Shown piece by piece: positions 11,456-23,250 of a stretch of 64,000 nt of DNA. The stretch's first letter is position 1; each line of letters starts with the position of its first letter. The stretch is from Acestrorhynchus altus (taxonomy: Eukaryota > Chordata > Actinopteri > Characiformes > Acestrorhynchidae): NCBI GenBank assembly GCA_034509495.1, contig CM067507.1:19152602-19216601 (forward strand), written 5' to 3'. The notes beneath the pieces were generated by a model, which did no database searches, was not told the origin of the DNA, and saw nothing but the letters and a program-made list of their open reading frames with translations. The position numbers and the translations under genes are program-made.

Positions 11456-11857
11456 TTACTGTAGGACTGGGCAATGTGTCAATATTTGTATCAATATGGG
11501 GATATAAACCTACCAAGATATCAGTTATATCAATTTTTAACATTTTAAAATGATCTGTTTCAGTCATGTGGAAACCTTTTTTCTCCTTCATCAGTTTTCT
11601 CTCACGCCTCCTCTACTCTGCTCCCTTCTGCCCTATTAATGGTGTCATGTACATACTATGGAGGAAGCATAAGATTTAATGTGTATAAATAAGTCATTGA
11701 TATATTTCAATGTTTAAATATTGTAAAAAGACAGAAGAATTATTTCATAGGGTGACCTAATTTTTCCACATCAAATATCATATATAATATATTGATTTGG
11801 GCTAAAATGTATAGTGATGTGATTTTTTTTGTCCATGTTACCCAGTCCTACAGTAAA
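11456..11857. mobile_element. non-autonomous hAT-like DNA element, about 402 bp
   Basis: The left end TTACTGTAGGACTGGGCAA and the right end in reverse complement TTACTGTAGGACTGGGTAA differ at one base, so the 19-bp terminal inverted repeats are nearly perfect. The interior is AT-rich with no transposase. The ends resemble those of the older element at 846-1222 (TAGGACTG core). No clear target duplication was found because the left flank is microsatellite. Confidence 0.75.
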
Positions 11858-12339
11858 GTGTCCTAGCACATAACTGCGTCTGCTGTTATCTAAAAAAAAT
11901 AAACGGAATCCTTGTTAGCCTATTGCCCATTTTACAGACAATGAGATATCAAGAATGTACAGAATGACTAGTTTGGCTTTTTTTTCAGATGAAACTGGTC
12001 TCACCCATTGAGTGTTCCCCAAAAATATGACTTCTCATGCACCACTTTTTAGGCACCTATACAAATATAAGATGTTTATTCCACTGTCCTATACCACTGG
12101 AAGATCTTAGAATTAATTTTCCATTTATTGAAGAAAGCCTCTGTTATACAAAACTTTTTTAATTCTCTCAAACAACCTTTTCCATACTTATGTATGGAAC
12201 AAGTATGTTAAGTACCAGTGCTGAAGATCTCTTTGAGATTACTAGGTTTTTACTCCACATAACATCAGTTCCTGCCTGTTTTGGCCACTTTTTCATTTTA
12301 ACTTAGTTTTGGAGGACCCCAGGCTGTCTGCTGGAGTGC
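11858..12339. other. unassigned AT-rich sequence
   Basis: No gene or repeat was recognised. Confidence 0.5.
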
Positions 12340-12660
12340 CAGCACCGTTTTTGATTGTGTGCTCAGCAGAGAGGCAATAGTGTCATTACGAAGTGGCAAT
12401 TTGTCGGGAACCCAACAAAGAAACGTTGTAACAATTAATCACGGGGTGAATGGGAAATAACGTATAATTATGTTCATTAGTCGGCAAGTGCAAGGGCAAT
12501 TATCTCCACCTAGCGTAGGCTGTCACAGACATGTCGAGAGTGATGTTGTAATAATTCACGACTTCCAGCGCTTTATCTCCTAGCACATCGAGTATGGTCT
12601 AGTGCTTACGGAAATGGACTGAACTTGAGCAGGTCAACGATTAGATTCCACAGTTTGCAT
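12340..12660. promoter_or_regulatory. candidate conserved non-coding regulatory element
   Basis: Fourteen CpG dinucleotides fall between 12345 and 12640 in a landscape that is otherwise strongly CpG-depleted. The patch has no microsatellite, no open frame of note and no transposon motif. It contains several homeodomain-type cores (ACAATTAATCAC, GTATAATTATG, GTAATAATTCAC). CpG retention in non-coding vertebrate DNA is consistent with an unmethylated, constrained enhancer, though this is inference without an alignment. A single-copy non-functional stretch is the alternative. Confidence 0.4.
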
Positions 12661-13754
12661 AATAATTCTTTTCTCATACTTGCAGACTGAAACAGAAGTT
12701 CACAAGAACTATGACAAAGAGGCTATTAGCCAGATATACAGGACTTATCCTGGACTACAAATAGTATTCTCTGGATCTCTCTGGAGCTTAAAGTTTTGTT
12801 TTAAAGAGAACTGAACAACAGGATGAAGTAAATGTCTAAACACACTGTCTAGTGGTGTATTCTGAAGCAGTAGCTTGATGAAGTGTTGCGTGAGAACTTT
12901 TCAAAGAAGTGTTCTTTATGAACGCAGTGTTACTGGTATGAAATAATCTTTTTAATAAAGAATTCCACATAGTGGAGTTCCATACCAAAAACTATGAAGG
13001 GACTTTTGGTTTTATGTGTATCTGTATCTTATACCCACCACTTGCTGATTATAAAGCAGAGCACACAGCATAGATGAACACAAATAGAACTAAAACCATC
13101 ATAGCTGAACTGGTACAATCCAGGTCACTATCTCCAAACAGTTCAACTCTACTGTAACCCCACCTATCTCAGATTGAAATTATAATTTTAGATTGTCACT
13201 TTTCAATTCCCCTTTCAACTAATTGCACCAGCTGTCCATAACCAGGCTTTACCTGTCAGTCAATGGAAGATGTTATTCCTGTGAAAAGAAGGGAGTCTCT
13301 TTTTTCTGACTCTGTGTGAGACTGTTGCAGAGTCTAACCTGACAGCATGCCGTCTTATGGGGAAAGCTCCAAAATCAGTAAGTGTCAATCAGTTGATGAG
13401 GAGTTGGGCCATTTTTTGCCTCACATTTGTTGTGTGCTTGAGTACTATCAAATATGAAAACATGAGGAGGAGGGTTGAGAAATCATTATAATTACCTCTT
13501 GTTCTTTAACAGACACCAGTCCTTCTCTGTATAACAAAATGGAAATATAAATGAAAATGTTCTCGAGGAAAAAAACAGAAAAAAGAAGTAGCAACGCAGA
13601 TAAATGATGTGGGTTTATCTGCGCAGCCCTCTGCGATCCAGACAATAGCCACAGAGGCCTTTTTTAGTCACTGCTGTTTTGGCAGCCAGCCTTTCCAGCC
13701 CCATCTTTCTTTTATTTCTCACTTTCTCCTCGGGCACTGTTCTCTTTCACTTTC

Positions 13755-13757
<3 letters not shown>
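12661..13757. other. unassigned sequence
   Basis: No recognisable repeat or gene was seen. A short inverted pair GAATTCCACATAGTG / GTGGAGTTCC lies near 12960-12982. Confidence 0.5.

Positions 13758-13818
<61 letters not shown>
13758..13818. repeat. (CT)n microsatellite
   Basis: About 30 CT units. Open frames rich in Leu-Ser or Arg-Glu across it (13609-14022 plus, 13755-14018 minus) are translations of the repeat. Confidence 0.97.
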
Positions 13819-13821
<3 letters not shown>

Positions 13822-13989
13822 ACTTTCTCCCCCTCTCTCTGGTCTCCCTCTGTAAATTGCAAGCCTATTTGGTTTAGGTTTGTATTCACTCCTCCTGCAC
13901 CCCCCCCCTTCCCTCCCCAATCCTTCTCACTGTCTTCCTCCCTCTCATTTTCTCTTGACCTCCCATCTGCGTGTGTATGTGTGCGTGTG

Positions 13990-14135
13990 CGTGCATGTGT
14001 GCAAGCAGCTGGTAGCATATAACCGCAGGTAATCTGGGCAGAAGCGTCCTCGCTAGCCTGTATGTCTGTGGGAGGCTGCGCCTCATCTCCCTTGTGATTC
14101 CCTGCGGTTCTAATCTGTGACAGACCATTTCATAA
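13990..14135. promoter_or_regulatory. small CpG-retaining patch, possible regulatory element
   Basis: About six CpGs lie in a GC-balanced, non-repetitive patch between pyrimidine-rich tracts. No splice-flanked open frame is convincing. It is listed as a weak candidate only. Confidence 0.2.
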
Positions 14136-14290
14136 TCGCTGCTAAGGGCACTTCTCTCTCCCTCTCTTTCTCTTCTCTTTCTTTCTGTCTTTTTTTCTCC
14201 TTGGTTCTGTTCCTCCTCACTCTCTCCGTCTTCCTCATCTCATCCTACCTCCTCTCTACTTCTCTTTTTCTCTTTCACTGGTGATGCCTT
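14136..14290. repeat. degenerate pyrimidine-rich (CT) tract
   Basis: The plus strand is nearly all C and T, with imperfect CTCT and TTTC repeats. Confidence 0.8.
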
Positions 14291-16152
14291 GCAATCATTC
14301 ACCATCTGCGCCCTCCCACAGTAAGATTAGCACCCTCTGTGCTTGTCGTACATAATAGTGCTACACTGGACCCCGCAGTCACTGCTGAAAATGGGGTACT
14401 ATTCAACACCTCCGCCATAATGTTGTCCCCCCTGTTGGGCCTTCCTCTCTGGCGTCATCATCACTGCCATCATTAGGGTTGTGTGCCGTCATCACGATAC
14501 TCATCTTCTGATTTCCATCATCATCACAATATTTCAGTTTTTTTCAGTGCAGTTCTTCATCAACAGTCATCCCATTAGTCTGCTACTATCCCCACCTTCC
14601 CTCATCATCACTGTTATTGTTCATTATTTGCCTCTAATCGCAAATATGTCATCATCACCATTAATCCTGCCACTATCATTACAATCATCATCCTCTTCCT
14701 CTTTACTATTATCGTCATAGTCATCACTATTGCTTGTTGTAGTTCATGGCCACCGTTTGGGGGTGGGGGTGTCCAAGTTGGGGGCTGTGAGGTTGGGGGC
14801 TGTATGCAGGGGCGCAGCAGGATGGTGTGGACCAGAATATTAATCATGCAAAAGCAGACAAACACAACAAGCCAGGAGGAGAGAGAGAGAGAAGAGAGAA
14901 GAGAGAGAGAAACACCAAGAGAGAGCGAACCACTGTTCACTTCTTCAGAATTTCACGTATTATTCCTTTTGTACTGCTGTTATGTTGTGCATCCTTCCAT
15001 GATATTCTTTTCATGATATTATTCCTTAAAGCTTAAGAATAGAACTTATATGGAGAACTAAACTCAACACTAAACTGGGCCCAAATTGTGCAGAAATGAT
15101 TCAATACAGTTTTAAAAATGTCTTCTTTAAGTGTTCTTTAGTAAAGACAGTTTTATGAACTGATCTTTGACAAATTAAAAATCTTTTTCATATAGAACTA
15201 TTTTCAGCACTTTTGGCACAGTATGAAACCTAAACTTGTATAACCATTATGCTTCCAGTATTAAGAAGATAACTGATAAATAGTGTTTTAAAACTTATGC
15301 TTATCAAAAACAACATGTATCTCCAAAATGAGTATCATACTAATAAAAATGATTTAACGTGCGGCTACCTCCCAACACACGGGTGTGCACACTGCCCTTG
15401 ATTACTCACCATTTCACAAACGTGTGTTTTAATTTAAAGTCAGATAGCAGTTACACTTGATTAACTGAAGATTATTTTTTTTTTTTCAAAGATCAGAATA
15501 ATTACACTAAGGACCCTAAAGCTATTCTGTCTAGACATGTAGTACAGGGAAATCCATTAAATATCTTTGTTTATGAACACTCTCTATATAGATTGAAACA
15601 TGGGATGAAACCTGCAGCTTTTATTTACATTGTGTACGTCAGTTAAATGACCTAAATTTATTTCAAATGAAAGACAGAATCAAATCAGTTGTTCTTCTCA
15701 ATGTCGTTATATCCCTGATCCAGGATTTAGTTTTAGGATCAATAATATGAGAGTGAGTGCTGTACTGTTAAATATGGGCATGGGAGTGTTTCAGCCAAAG
15801 AGAGAGGTCAAATGCTAAAGATCAGCATGCCTGTATCAAATCTTACAGTACAGCATGACCTAAAGTACCATTAATATGAATGAATATACCTGATAAATAG
15901 TATATTATCCCTTTCCTTTAATTTAATATTTTTTGTAATATGCTAATTTGATTCAATAGATGTATACATATAGAGCCAGCTTCTGCTTTAGAGTCAACCT
16001 TTGTGCTGTAAAATGTTCTAAAATGTAAAATCATTTTGAAATGGTGCTTTTTCTTATATTCTATAACGCAGTTTACTATAGATTTACCTTCTTTGACAAA
16101 CCAATATAACAACTGTGGAAGGACCAAAAGCAAGATGTCCAAACCAGATTTT
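14291..16152. other. unassigned sequence with GA-rich and ATC-rich patches
   Basis: A degenerate ATC/CAT-rich stretch occupies about 14450-14720 and a (GA)n-rich run 14878-14925. The frames over them (14481-14720, 14614-14940, 14804-15016, 14827-15036) are low complexity. The rest, to 16152, is AT-rich with nothing recognised. Confidence 0.55.
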
Positions 16153-16180
16153 TATTTGTTTGTTTGTTTGTTTGTTTGCT
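16153..16180. repeat. (TTTG)n microsatellite
   Basis: Six TTTG units, read as Cys-Leu-Phe-Val repeats in one frame. Confidence 0.93.
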
Positions 16181-17026
16181 TGATTGCTTATTTGTTTCTA
16201 ATGGAGGAATGGGCTAAAATAAATGCAGGACTCATCCCAACAGTTGCCAAATGTGTATGTAGTTATTTATGCTGCACAAAGTGAACATGAATACTGAAAA
16301 TAGGTTCATGTTTATCTTTGTGTTGTACAAGAGAATGTATTGAAATATGTATGTAATGCTGTGTATTATAAATGCAGTAATGCTTATAATGACTATACAT
16401 GTATGTGAGAATACAGTAATAAATGTGAGAATGTGGTAATGTAGGTGTAAACTTGTACGTGAGAATGCAGTAATGTAAGTGTAAACTTAACATGTACGTG
16501 AGAACACAGTTCCATTATATACATGAATGTAAAACAATGAGGTGCTTTCAGCTAGAGCCCCAGACTGCCTTGCCCTTGGCTTGTACTCTGCTGACTAGAC
16601 ATCCTCTTCAGTGATGAACTGTAGTTGCGTTGGGGTGCTGCCGTTGCTCGGTGCGCGTCCTCCTGCAGACACACAGAGGACGCTACAGGAACATAATGTA
16701 TGCAGGCCAGGAAATGAAGAGAGGCTTGGTGGTGTGATTTGGTTGTGGGGTTAACATGGCTGCTGACATTTGGTTGCATGCGGGGAGTGCTGTGGGGGCA
16801 CCAGGATAGTGAGAGGGGAAGAAGAAGCTTGGCCAGACTGAGGAAAGAGAGGGGAGGGGAAAGGGGTAGGAAAGCTGAAAGCACAGTTATTAACTTTAAC
16901 CCAGCTTCCATGAAAGTGTTCAACATGAGGGGATAAGAGGCTAGTAAATCTGAGAGATAGCATTTGGGTGTGGCAGAAAAGCAGACGATGAATAAGCAAA
17001 CAGAGGGAGAGTATGAGCCAAAGCAA

Positions 17027-17030
<4 letters not shown>
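16181..17030. other. unassigned sequence
   Basis: A degenerate 25-30 bp periodicity (GTGAGAATGNAGTAAT-type phrase) recurs at about 16403-16505. No gene was recognised; the frames at 16552-17026 overlap on both strands without domain content. Confidence 0.5.

Positions 17031-17084
<54 letters not shown>
17031..17084. repeat. (CT)n microsatellite
   Basis: Twenty-seven uninterrupted CT units. Confidence 0.97.
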
Positions 17085-17086
<2 letters not shown>

Positions 17087-17168
17087 TTCTTTCAGTGTCA
17101 GTGCTCTGATTTATGGCTCAGTTTAAGCGAAGGCCACACGTCTCTCTCTCGATGCAGCTATTTGTTTC

Positions 17169-17212
17169 ACCCCCCCCCCAACCCCCACCGCAACCCCCAC
17201 CCCCAACTCCAG
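17169..17212. repeat. C-rich tract
   Basis: Runs of 5-9 C are separated by AA or ACC. The opposite strand is G-rich and could form a G-quadruplex. Confidence 0.85.
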
Positions 17213-17231
17213 CTTCCTCATAAGACATCAG

Positions 17232-17232
<1 letters not shown>

Positions 17233-17289
<57 letters not shown>
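17233..17289. repeat. (CA)n microsatellite
   Basis: About 28 CA units. The long open frame at 16964-17557 owes its length to this and the CT array. Confidence 0.97.
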
Positions 17290-17293
<4 letters not shown>

Positions 17294-17954
17294 AACAGGA
17301 GATCTGGAGATATCAAAGTAAATCCTTTCCCACAAAGTACACCTAAACACGCGCTTCTCTTTTCTCTTTTCTACCTCTGTTCTCTTGTTGCCTTGGATTA
17401 CCTCCCTCCTCCTAAAGGAGTGGAATGGTCCCAGACTGGCACTCTCCTGGCTGCTGAGCAGATGCAGCCTTGCCACACTGTTTGGTGGAAGGATAACGCA
17501 AATATGAGAATAAAAAGGACAAAAAAGGAAGAAGACCGCCAACAAAGGTGCCATTAATAATTCTCAGATGCAAGGTTGTCTTGACACAAGTAAAATAGGT
17601 TATGCCAGGGAAGGCCTCTCATCTCCCATACAAGGCTTCTGTGAGAGCATTTTCTTGTGGTGAAGTTGCACTTGTTCAGTTCTTTGTGTTTCAAGTCATT
17701 TTCTGTTGGCTACAACTAACCCTGAGGTTTCCTGACTTTTTATTCTGTTATCACACAAAGATTAACAGATTTATATTGGCTACAATCATTGAACCACTGA
17801 ACCAACAAATGCAATGAACCTTTTAGTCATGTATTATTGTGATGGAAGTAGATAAAATTAGAAGGTAGATGGTAGTAGACACACAGAGAATTTATCCCTT
17901 GGAGCCCACAAGGTGTCTTTTGTGCGTTTTTGACAATGTGTCTTTTTTTGTAAT
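17290..17954. other. unassigned sequence
   Basis: No repeat or gene was recognised. The phrase GGAGCCCACAAGGTG near 17901 may belong to the outer part of family R. Confidence 0.45.
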
Positions 17955-18575
17955 AACACAGTAATTACATGACATATGATGATATCTTTATGGAAGGCCT
18001 TTGGCTTCTTAAATATGTAATTACTTGATATGTCCATAGTATCAGAAGTGTTTTGATGAAAGTTGTTGTTGTTGTTTTTTTTTACTTATTTTTGAATGTA
18101 TAGACTTGAAACAGAAAAAAACTGATTTCTGAAAAAAAGTTGAGAATAAAAAAACTATGCTATTTTATAATATAGCTCATTACTGTGACAAAATGTATGA
18201 TAAATGACATGATTTTTTGGAAGATTTTGCCTCTTGGATCCAAGCCAATTTCTAAAACTGCAGCCCAAAATTATTTGTTCAGGGCCAAAATGACAAACAT
18301 CTCAGGTAATAAAAACTGCTTTATTATATTGGATTTTAATATCAGGAGCTTCTAAAAACAGTTATAACTTTTATAAAAGTATTATGTTTCATAATGAATT
18401 ACTTGCAGATGCTTCACTACACCACAGGAAAATCACAATTGTTAGAAAGAATAGGTTCTGCAGTTTCTAAACCTGTTTTATGTCAGTGTGTCAAGGCATT
18501 CCTGACTTATAAAGCTGAGAATACAAGGTGTGATTCTGCCCTCACAGTGTGGGGTGAGGGCCAAAAAGGTTGAAC
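17955..18575 (+). repeat. dispersed repeat family R, copy 2
   Basis: This is the uninterrupted partner of the copy at 5085-6015, in opposite orientation. The best-preserved block is 18485-18570, where about 80 bases match copy 1 with few differences, ending in a CCCTCACAGTG / GTGAGGGCC palindrome-like motif. There is no coding capacity. The size without insertion is about 620 bp. Confidence 0.75.
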
Positions 18576-18752
18576 AAAGTTTAATTCTTATTTATTATTA
18601 TTCCACCTGATGTTTCACTGATCACCACCTTGCCAGCTCTTTAATTTAAACATCTTTACGAGTCACATTTTGAGCTATAATCATTCAATCTGGCTAGTGT
18701 TATTCTTTGTACCTTTTGAATCAATCCCAAGTACTGTTTTTGTAAAATCACT

Positions 18753-18848
18753 GTAGCAACAACCTAGCAACCACTTAGCAAAAACTTTAACAACATCATA
18801 GCAACCAGACAAGATAGCAACCAGCAACAACATCTTGCAACAGAGCAA
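18753..18848. repeat. degenerate AGCAAC array, part 1
   Basis: Repeated TAGCAAC/ TAGCAACCA phrases occur at irregular 10-20 bp spacing. A matching array lies at 20137-20280, on the other side of a block of transposon relics, so the two may once have been a single array. Confidence 0.7.
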
Positions 18849-18914
18849 GGGGGTGGCTTATGGGTCTGAGGCCCAGGAACATTTGCCCAAAAGCTTTTCA
18901 GATAATAAAGTTAA

Positions 18915-18916
<2 letters not shown>

Positions 18917-18988
<72 letters not shown>
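18917..18988. repeat. (CA)n microsatellite
   Basis: About 35 CA units. Confidence 0.97.
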
Positions 18989-18993
<5 letters not shown>

Positions 18994-19070
18994 AAATATG
19001 GTGGTGTAACTGGACTGGCAAAATCAACATAAAAAAAATCTCTGGGTAAGTAAAGGATCACCTTTTATGT

Positions 19071-19570
19071 ACAACCCCAATTCCAATGAACTTGTGTTCA
19101 ACACAATGTAAAACATAAGTAAAACAGAATAAAATGATTTGCAAATCATTTTCAACCTATATTCAATTAAATACACTACAAAGACCAGATACTTAGTTAT
19201 ATATTTTATATATATATATTTATATATTTATTTATTTTTGCAAATATTCATTTTTATTTTGATGCCTGCAACACAGGGGCATGTTTACCACTGTGTTACT
19301 TCAACTTTCCGTTAAACAACACTCAATAAGCATTGGGAACTGAGGACACTAATTGTTGAAGCTTTGTAGGTGGAATTCTTTCCCATTCTTGCTTGATGTA
19401 CAACTTAATTTGGACAACAGTCCATTTCATAATATGCCACACATTTTTAATGTATCTTTCAGCATTTATGGTGCCTTCACAGATGTCCAAGTCACCCATG
19501 CCTTGGGCACTAACACATCCCCATACCATAACAAAAGCTGACTTTTGAACTTTGCGCTGATAACATTACA
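19071..19570 (-). mobile_element. Tc1/mariner relic, 3' half
   Basis: The plus-strand left end, TA then CAACCCCAATTCCAATGAA, is a terminal sequence of a very common fish Tc1-like family. The minus frame 19529-19323 encodes MVWGCVSAQGMG, then GTINAERYI, then a jump to NVWHIMK and LYIKQEWERIP, which are successive blocks of the transposase catalytic domain. The segment between GTINAERYI and NVWHIMK, which would hold the second catalytic aspartate and the last acidic residue, is missing. The relic is inactive. The plus frame 19353-19541 is its shadow. Confidence 0.85.
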
Positions 19571-19629
19571 GTCCATGATTACTAAAGTTAACTAAAATGT
19601 AAATTGTCTTACTTAGTTTTGCACAACCC

Positions 19630-19885
19630 AGCTGGTACAGTAATTACAGTAGCCTGTCTGTTTGATCTGACCACACAGGCCAGCTTTCAATCCCCACGTG
19701 CATCAATGAAAATTTCTTTGGACCACTTTTGAAAAATACTGACCAGGAACACCACACAAGAGTTGCAGTTTTGGAGATGCTCTGACCCAGTGGTCTAGCC
19801 TATCACTATTTGGCCTCAAATCATTGCACTTCCTCCTTTCTCCTGTATTTAACACATCAGCTTTAAGGATAAAATGTTAATATTT
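19630..19885 (-). mobile_element. Tc1/mariner relic, N-terminal transposase part, minus copy
   Basis: Reverse-complemented, the segment carries the phrases GATGTGTTAAATACAGGAG, AGACCACTGGGTCAGAGCAT and CTCCAAAACTGCAACTCTTG, the leader and helix-turn-helix start of a fish Tc1-type transposase. The same phrases recur on the plus strand at 19903-20085 and 50408-50855. Only the DNA-binding part remains. Confidence 0.75.
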
Positions 19886-19902
19886 AATATTGCACCCATC
19901 TG

Positions 19903-20085
19903 ACAGGGCCAAATTGTGATGACTAGACCACTGGGTCAGAGCATCTCCAAAACTGCAGCTCTTGTGGGATGTTCCTACATTGCAGTGGTCAGAATTGATC
20001 AAAAGTGGTCAGAGGAAGATTCAATGACAAACTGATGACAGCGTCTTGGGTGGAAAACGCTCATTTGGCTAAGCCACTCATGTTT
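19903..20085 (+). mobile_element. Tc1/mariner relic, N-terminal transposase part, plus copy
   Basis: It starts GGGCCAAATTGTGATGACTA and continues through AGACCACTGGGTCAGAGCAT and CAAAAGTGGTCAGAGGAAG. It is head-to-head with the minus copy, separated by about 20 bp, so the pair forms a large imperfect inverted repeat centred near 19895. The catalytic domain is absent. Confidence 0.75.
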
Positions 20086-20136
20086 AAAATGTCTGGTTAA
20101 TGGGTTGGTTGCAGAAGTGACTACATAGTAGTCATA

Positions 20137-20280
20137 CCAACACTTCAGCAACCACCTAGCAACAGCTTAGCAACCAAGTGGCTACACCTTTGCAATCACA
20201 TAGCAAGATCGTGGCAGCCAACACCTATACCATAACAACATCTTAGTAACTGCCTAGCAACACTTTAGCAATCACCTATT
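20137..20280. repeat. degenerate AGCAAC array, part 2
   Basis: AGCAACCACCTAGCAAC-type phrases are repeated irregularly, as at 18753-18848. Confidence 0.7.
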
Positions 20281-22220
20281 ACAGTTTCTGCAGGAACGGC
20301 ACTGTCTAATTTTACTCGTCTGCCCTCCAGATGAGAATCTATTCATCATATAAAAAATGCCACACATTCAGCTGTTGCTCTCTGTTCTCTCAGCTGTTTC
20401 TGTTAATCTCTTTCTTCTGTTCTCCATTAATAACACATTTTATGTTCAGGTTACATTTAGAAGTTAGGAATACAGTATGTATTTCTAATACACAAGTTTT
20501 TTGTTTATGCCACAACAAAAGCTCTAATTCCACTTGCTAATATCCACTTGCTAATATATACACATGCTAATATCTAATGTCTGTAAATTTAAATGTGTTG
20601 AAGAGAACATTGCCAAAGTTTTGACACATTTGTTGACCAAATACTTATTTTGATTACCATGTATCACATCTCTATGAGTGGCATGCTGGACCTCTGTCAG
20701 AACGCAGATTGCCTGTGTCGTGCAACATACTGGTATAGTCCTACTCTATACCTTTCTATTATTTGTCAGAATCACCACTACAAAAGATCTTATTTTACCC
20801 ATACAAAGCATTTGTTTACCCTGGTAAATTCTTCATTGTTCCTGGTTAAAATTCCCACTGGGAGACAACATTGCTTGAACCAGGCCCATCACAGCAGGGA
20901 GTTCTGTAGCAGCCTTTAAGGCTTTCTCCAGTCTCCACTGGGAGCAGTCGACAGGGATTGAGTGTGCTGTAGGTCTCCAGAGACCATCACCGAGGGGAAC
21001 AGAGGTACTGGCGTAGAGATGAGAGGAAAAAACAAGATAGGATCCACAGAAGCAGAGAAAAAGTAGAAACAGTCTATGAGCTGATGTACATGAAGTGCTG
21101 AAGGAATGAAAACAAATGAAAGAAATCAGAACTGGTGCACAGGAGGTGAGTGTAAGTATGGGGTCTCCGGGGACAGAGGTAAGAAAGAGAAAATCAATTT
21201 AGAAGGTTTCTCAAGTAAAGGTAAACATAAATAAATACTAATTAAATACATCAAAATCAAGAAATCAATAAAGAGCATTTACACTGTACACAGAAAATCA
21301 GATGAAGCTAGTGCCAAATGTAGATAACAAAATATCCAGCAAATGATTCACTCCATTCACCCGAGATCCACCTGTCAACCACATTCAGAGATAGTCTGCC
21401 GAAAGTAGCTTACCACCCCTAAAGCTCCTCAGAACACGCAGAGCCGGAGGTAGGCCCAGTCATGCCTGGGGCCGGAGTAGTGGGTAGGCCTGAGCTGAGG
21501 TATGTTGATGGGGGAGTCAGGTGCTGCCAGTGCAGGTTAGGCTGGTGCTCTGATGCATGCTGACAGCACAGATACCTGTCAGGCCTGGAGAGACAGATAC
21601 TGCTCCCAGCTTGAGAGTGAACCTTTCACACTGAAAGCTGCTTGAGGGGTTTGGGGAGACAACAGTGGAAAAAAAAATCTGAATCACAACTTATGGGTTC
21701 TTCTCAATCATTGTGTTGACGTGTTGTGTTGTTTCTGTGTTAGCATGTTTGGTTTTATTTTTTTATTTTTTTTACCATTTAAGTTTGAAAGTTTGAAATT
21801 ACATTAAGATTAAATGCAGTTAAAATGTACTTAATATATGTTAATTTGAGGAGAATGTATTACAGGTGAATTTGAAGCATTTCTGTTGGTTCATTTATCA
21901 TGAAATCATGGATAAATTTCATTTTACTAATATGGATCACGCATAACTGGAGTGATGGGAGTTCTGGGTGATACATAAGTAGGCACAGGAAGCTGAGCAA
22001 CCCATGGTTAAAGAGAGGAAGAAACAAGGCGGTGGAGGCTGCAATGTCATACAACATGAAGGTGAGGTGAACTGAAGGGCTTATATAAGCAGGGGAGGAG
22101 GAACTGGGGTGTGGTAACTCACCTTTGAAATGGCATAAAACATAGAGCACTAGAACTTTATCATTATCATCAGAATATCTTTAGAATAAATACTGACCAG
22201 GAAGAAGCAAATAAGAAAGT
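20281..22220. other. unassigned sequence
   Basis: A three-copy CACTTGCTAATAT-type mini-repeat sits at about 20529-20576. The frame at 20650-20919 (89 codons) and the minus frame at 21860-22150 (96 codons) have no recognised domain. A non-repetitive purine-rich stretch runs over 20930-21650. No gene call is justified. Confidence 0.5.
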
Positions 22221-22270
22221 GGATGAATGAATGAATGAATGAATGAATGAATGAATGAATGAATGAATGA
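22221..22270. repeat. (GAAT)n microsatellite
   Basis: About 12 tetranucleotide units. Confidence 0.96.
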
Positions 22271-23110
22271 GTAAACAAAAAGACAGTACATTGTGAGTCA
22301 GTGTGCATTAGAGTCTTTCTTAGTATATTCTAATCAACATAACAAGCTTAAACACTTTTACAAGAAGTCCATCTCCTCATCACTTCTCCTCATATTTTCA
22401 CTCCATCAGGATTGTATTGCCTCAGCCCTCAGTAGTGCCCTGCTCAGGCAATACATTCAATGAACTTCTATGTTCATGGTAACCATAAGAAATTACAAAT
22501 CTTTCTATTCCTGAAGAAATAAAGTGGGTCAAATTGAGGAAAACAGTGTAAAGCAGGATGCCAGAGCGCCAAATGCCTTTTTAAGGTGAGCCACTTTCCC
22601 AGTTGGTCACATTTGTATATGTCCCCTTATTTACCCGTGTGGGGGTGGGGGGTGGTGACCTTTACAAGCAGAGACAGCGTCTGAGAGCCAGTGCTGCTCT
22701 CTGCATCTTAATGGCCACCAAACAGCCATCACACCACCCCACTGATATTTGCCTAAATACATGAGCAAAATACAAAATACTTATCAGACGTATTTACAGA
22801 GAGAACACGGTCAGCAAAAGCTGTGGGGCAGTAGAGAGAAGGAACCACTGGCCATGAGCTGTTATTAACTGTACCAATTGGCAGTGGAAAAATGAAAGTT
22901 TTCTAACTATCAGATTGAGCTGTTTTTGGCCTGTTTTTTTATTTTATTTTTTAGTTACAGTCATCAAACCCTCCTTTAAAAGAGTTTCATTACAGCAGGT
23001 GTGAACAACACTGAAAATTATGTAATCAGATGAATGTTACATTTTACATTTGAACATTTACTTTTCACCAATAGTCTTTTACTACAGGGGTCAGTAATAT
23101 ATTAACATTT
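22271..23110. other. unassigned sequence
   Basis: Nothing was recognised apart from a short G-rich run (GTGGGGGTGGGGGG) near 22640. Confidence 0.5.
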
Positions 23111-23250
23111 AGGGCTTGGTAGCTTAGTGGTTAGCATGTTCAGCTTGCAGCAATGGGGTCTTGCGTTCAAAGCCATGTCTGGCTGGAGTTTCCATGTTCT
23201 CCCCAAGTCTATATGTGGGTACCCCTCCCACCTTCCAAAAAACATGGATA
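23111..23250 (+). mobile_element. tRNA-derived SINE, 5' head
   Basis: A pol III A box (TAGCTTAGTGG at 23120-23130) and a B box-like GCGTTCAAAGC (23163-23173) are spaced 43 bases apart as in a tRNA gene. They are followed by a fish SINE body phrase, GGAGTTTCCATGTTCTCCCC, and a decayed CTCCCACCTTCCAAAAAACA. The 3' part is missing. The open frame at 23127-23498 starts inside it and is not a gene. Confidence 0.75.

Noticed and set aside
16964..17557. 197-codon plus-strand open frame, the longest in the window
   Set aside because: Its length comes from a (CT)27 array, a C-rich tract and a (CA)28 array, all stop-free in that phase. No domain outside the repeats.
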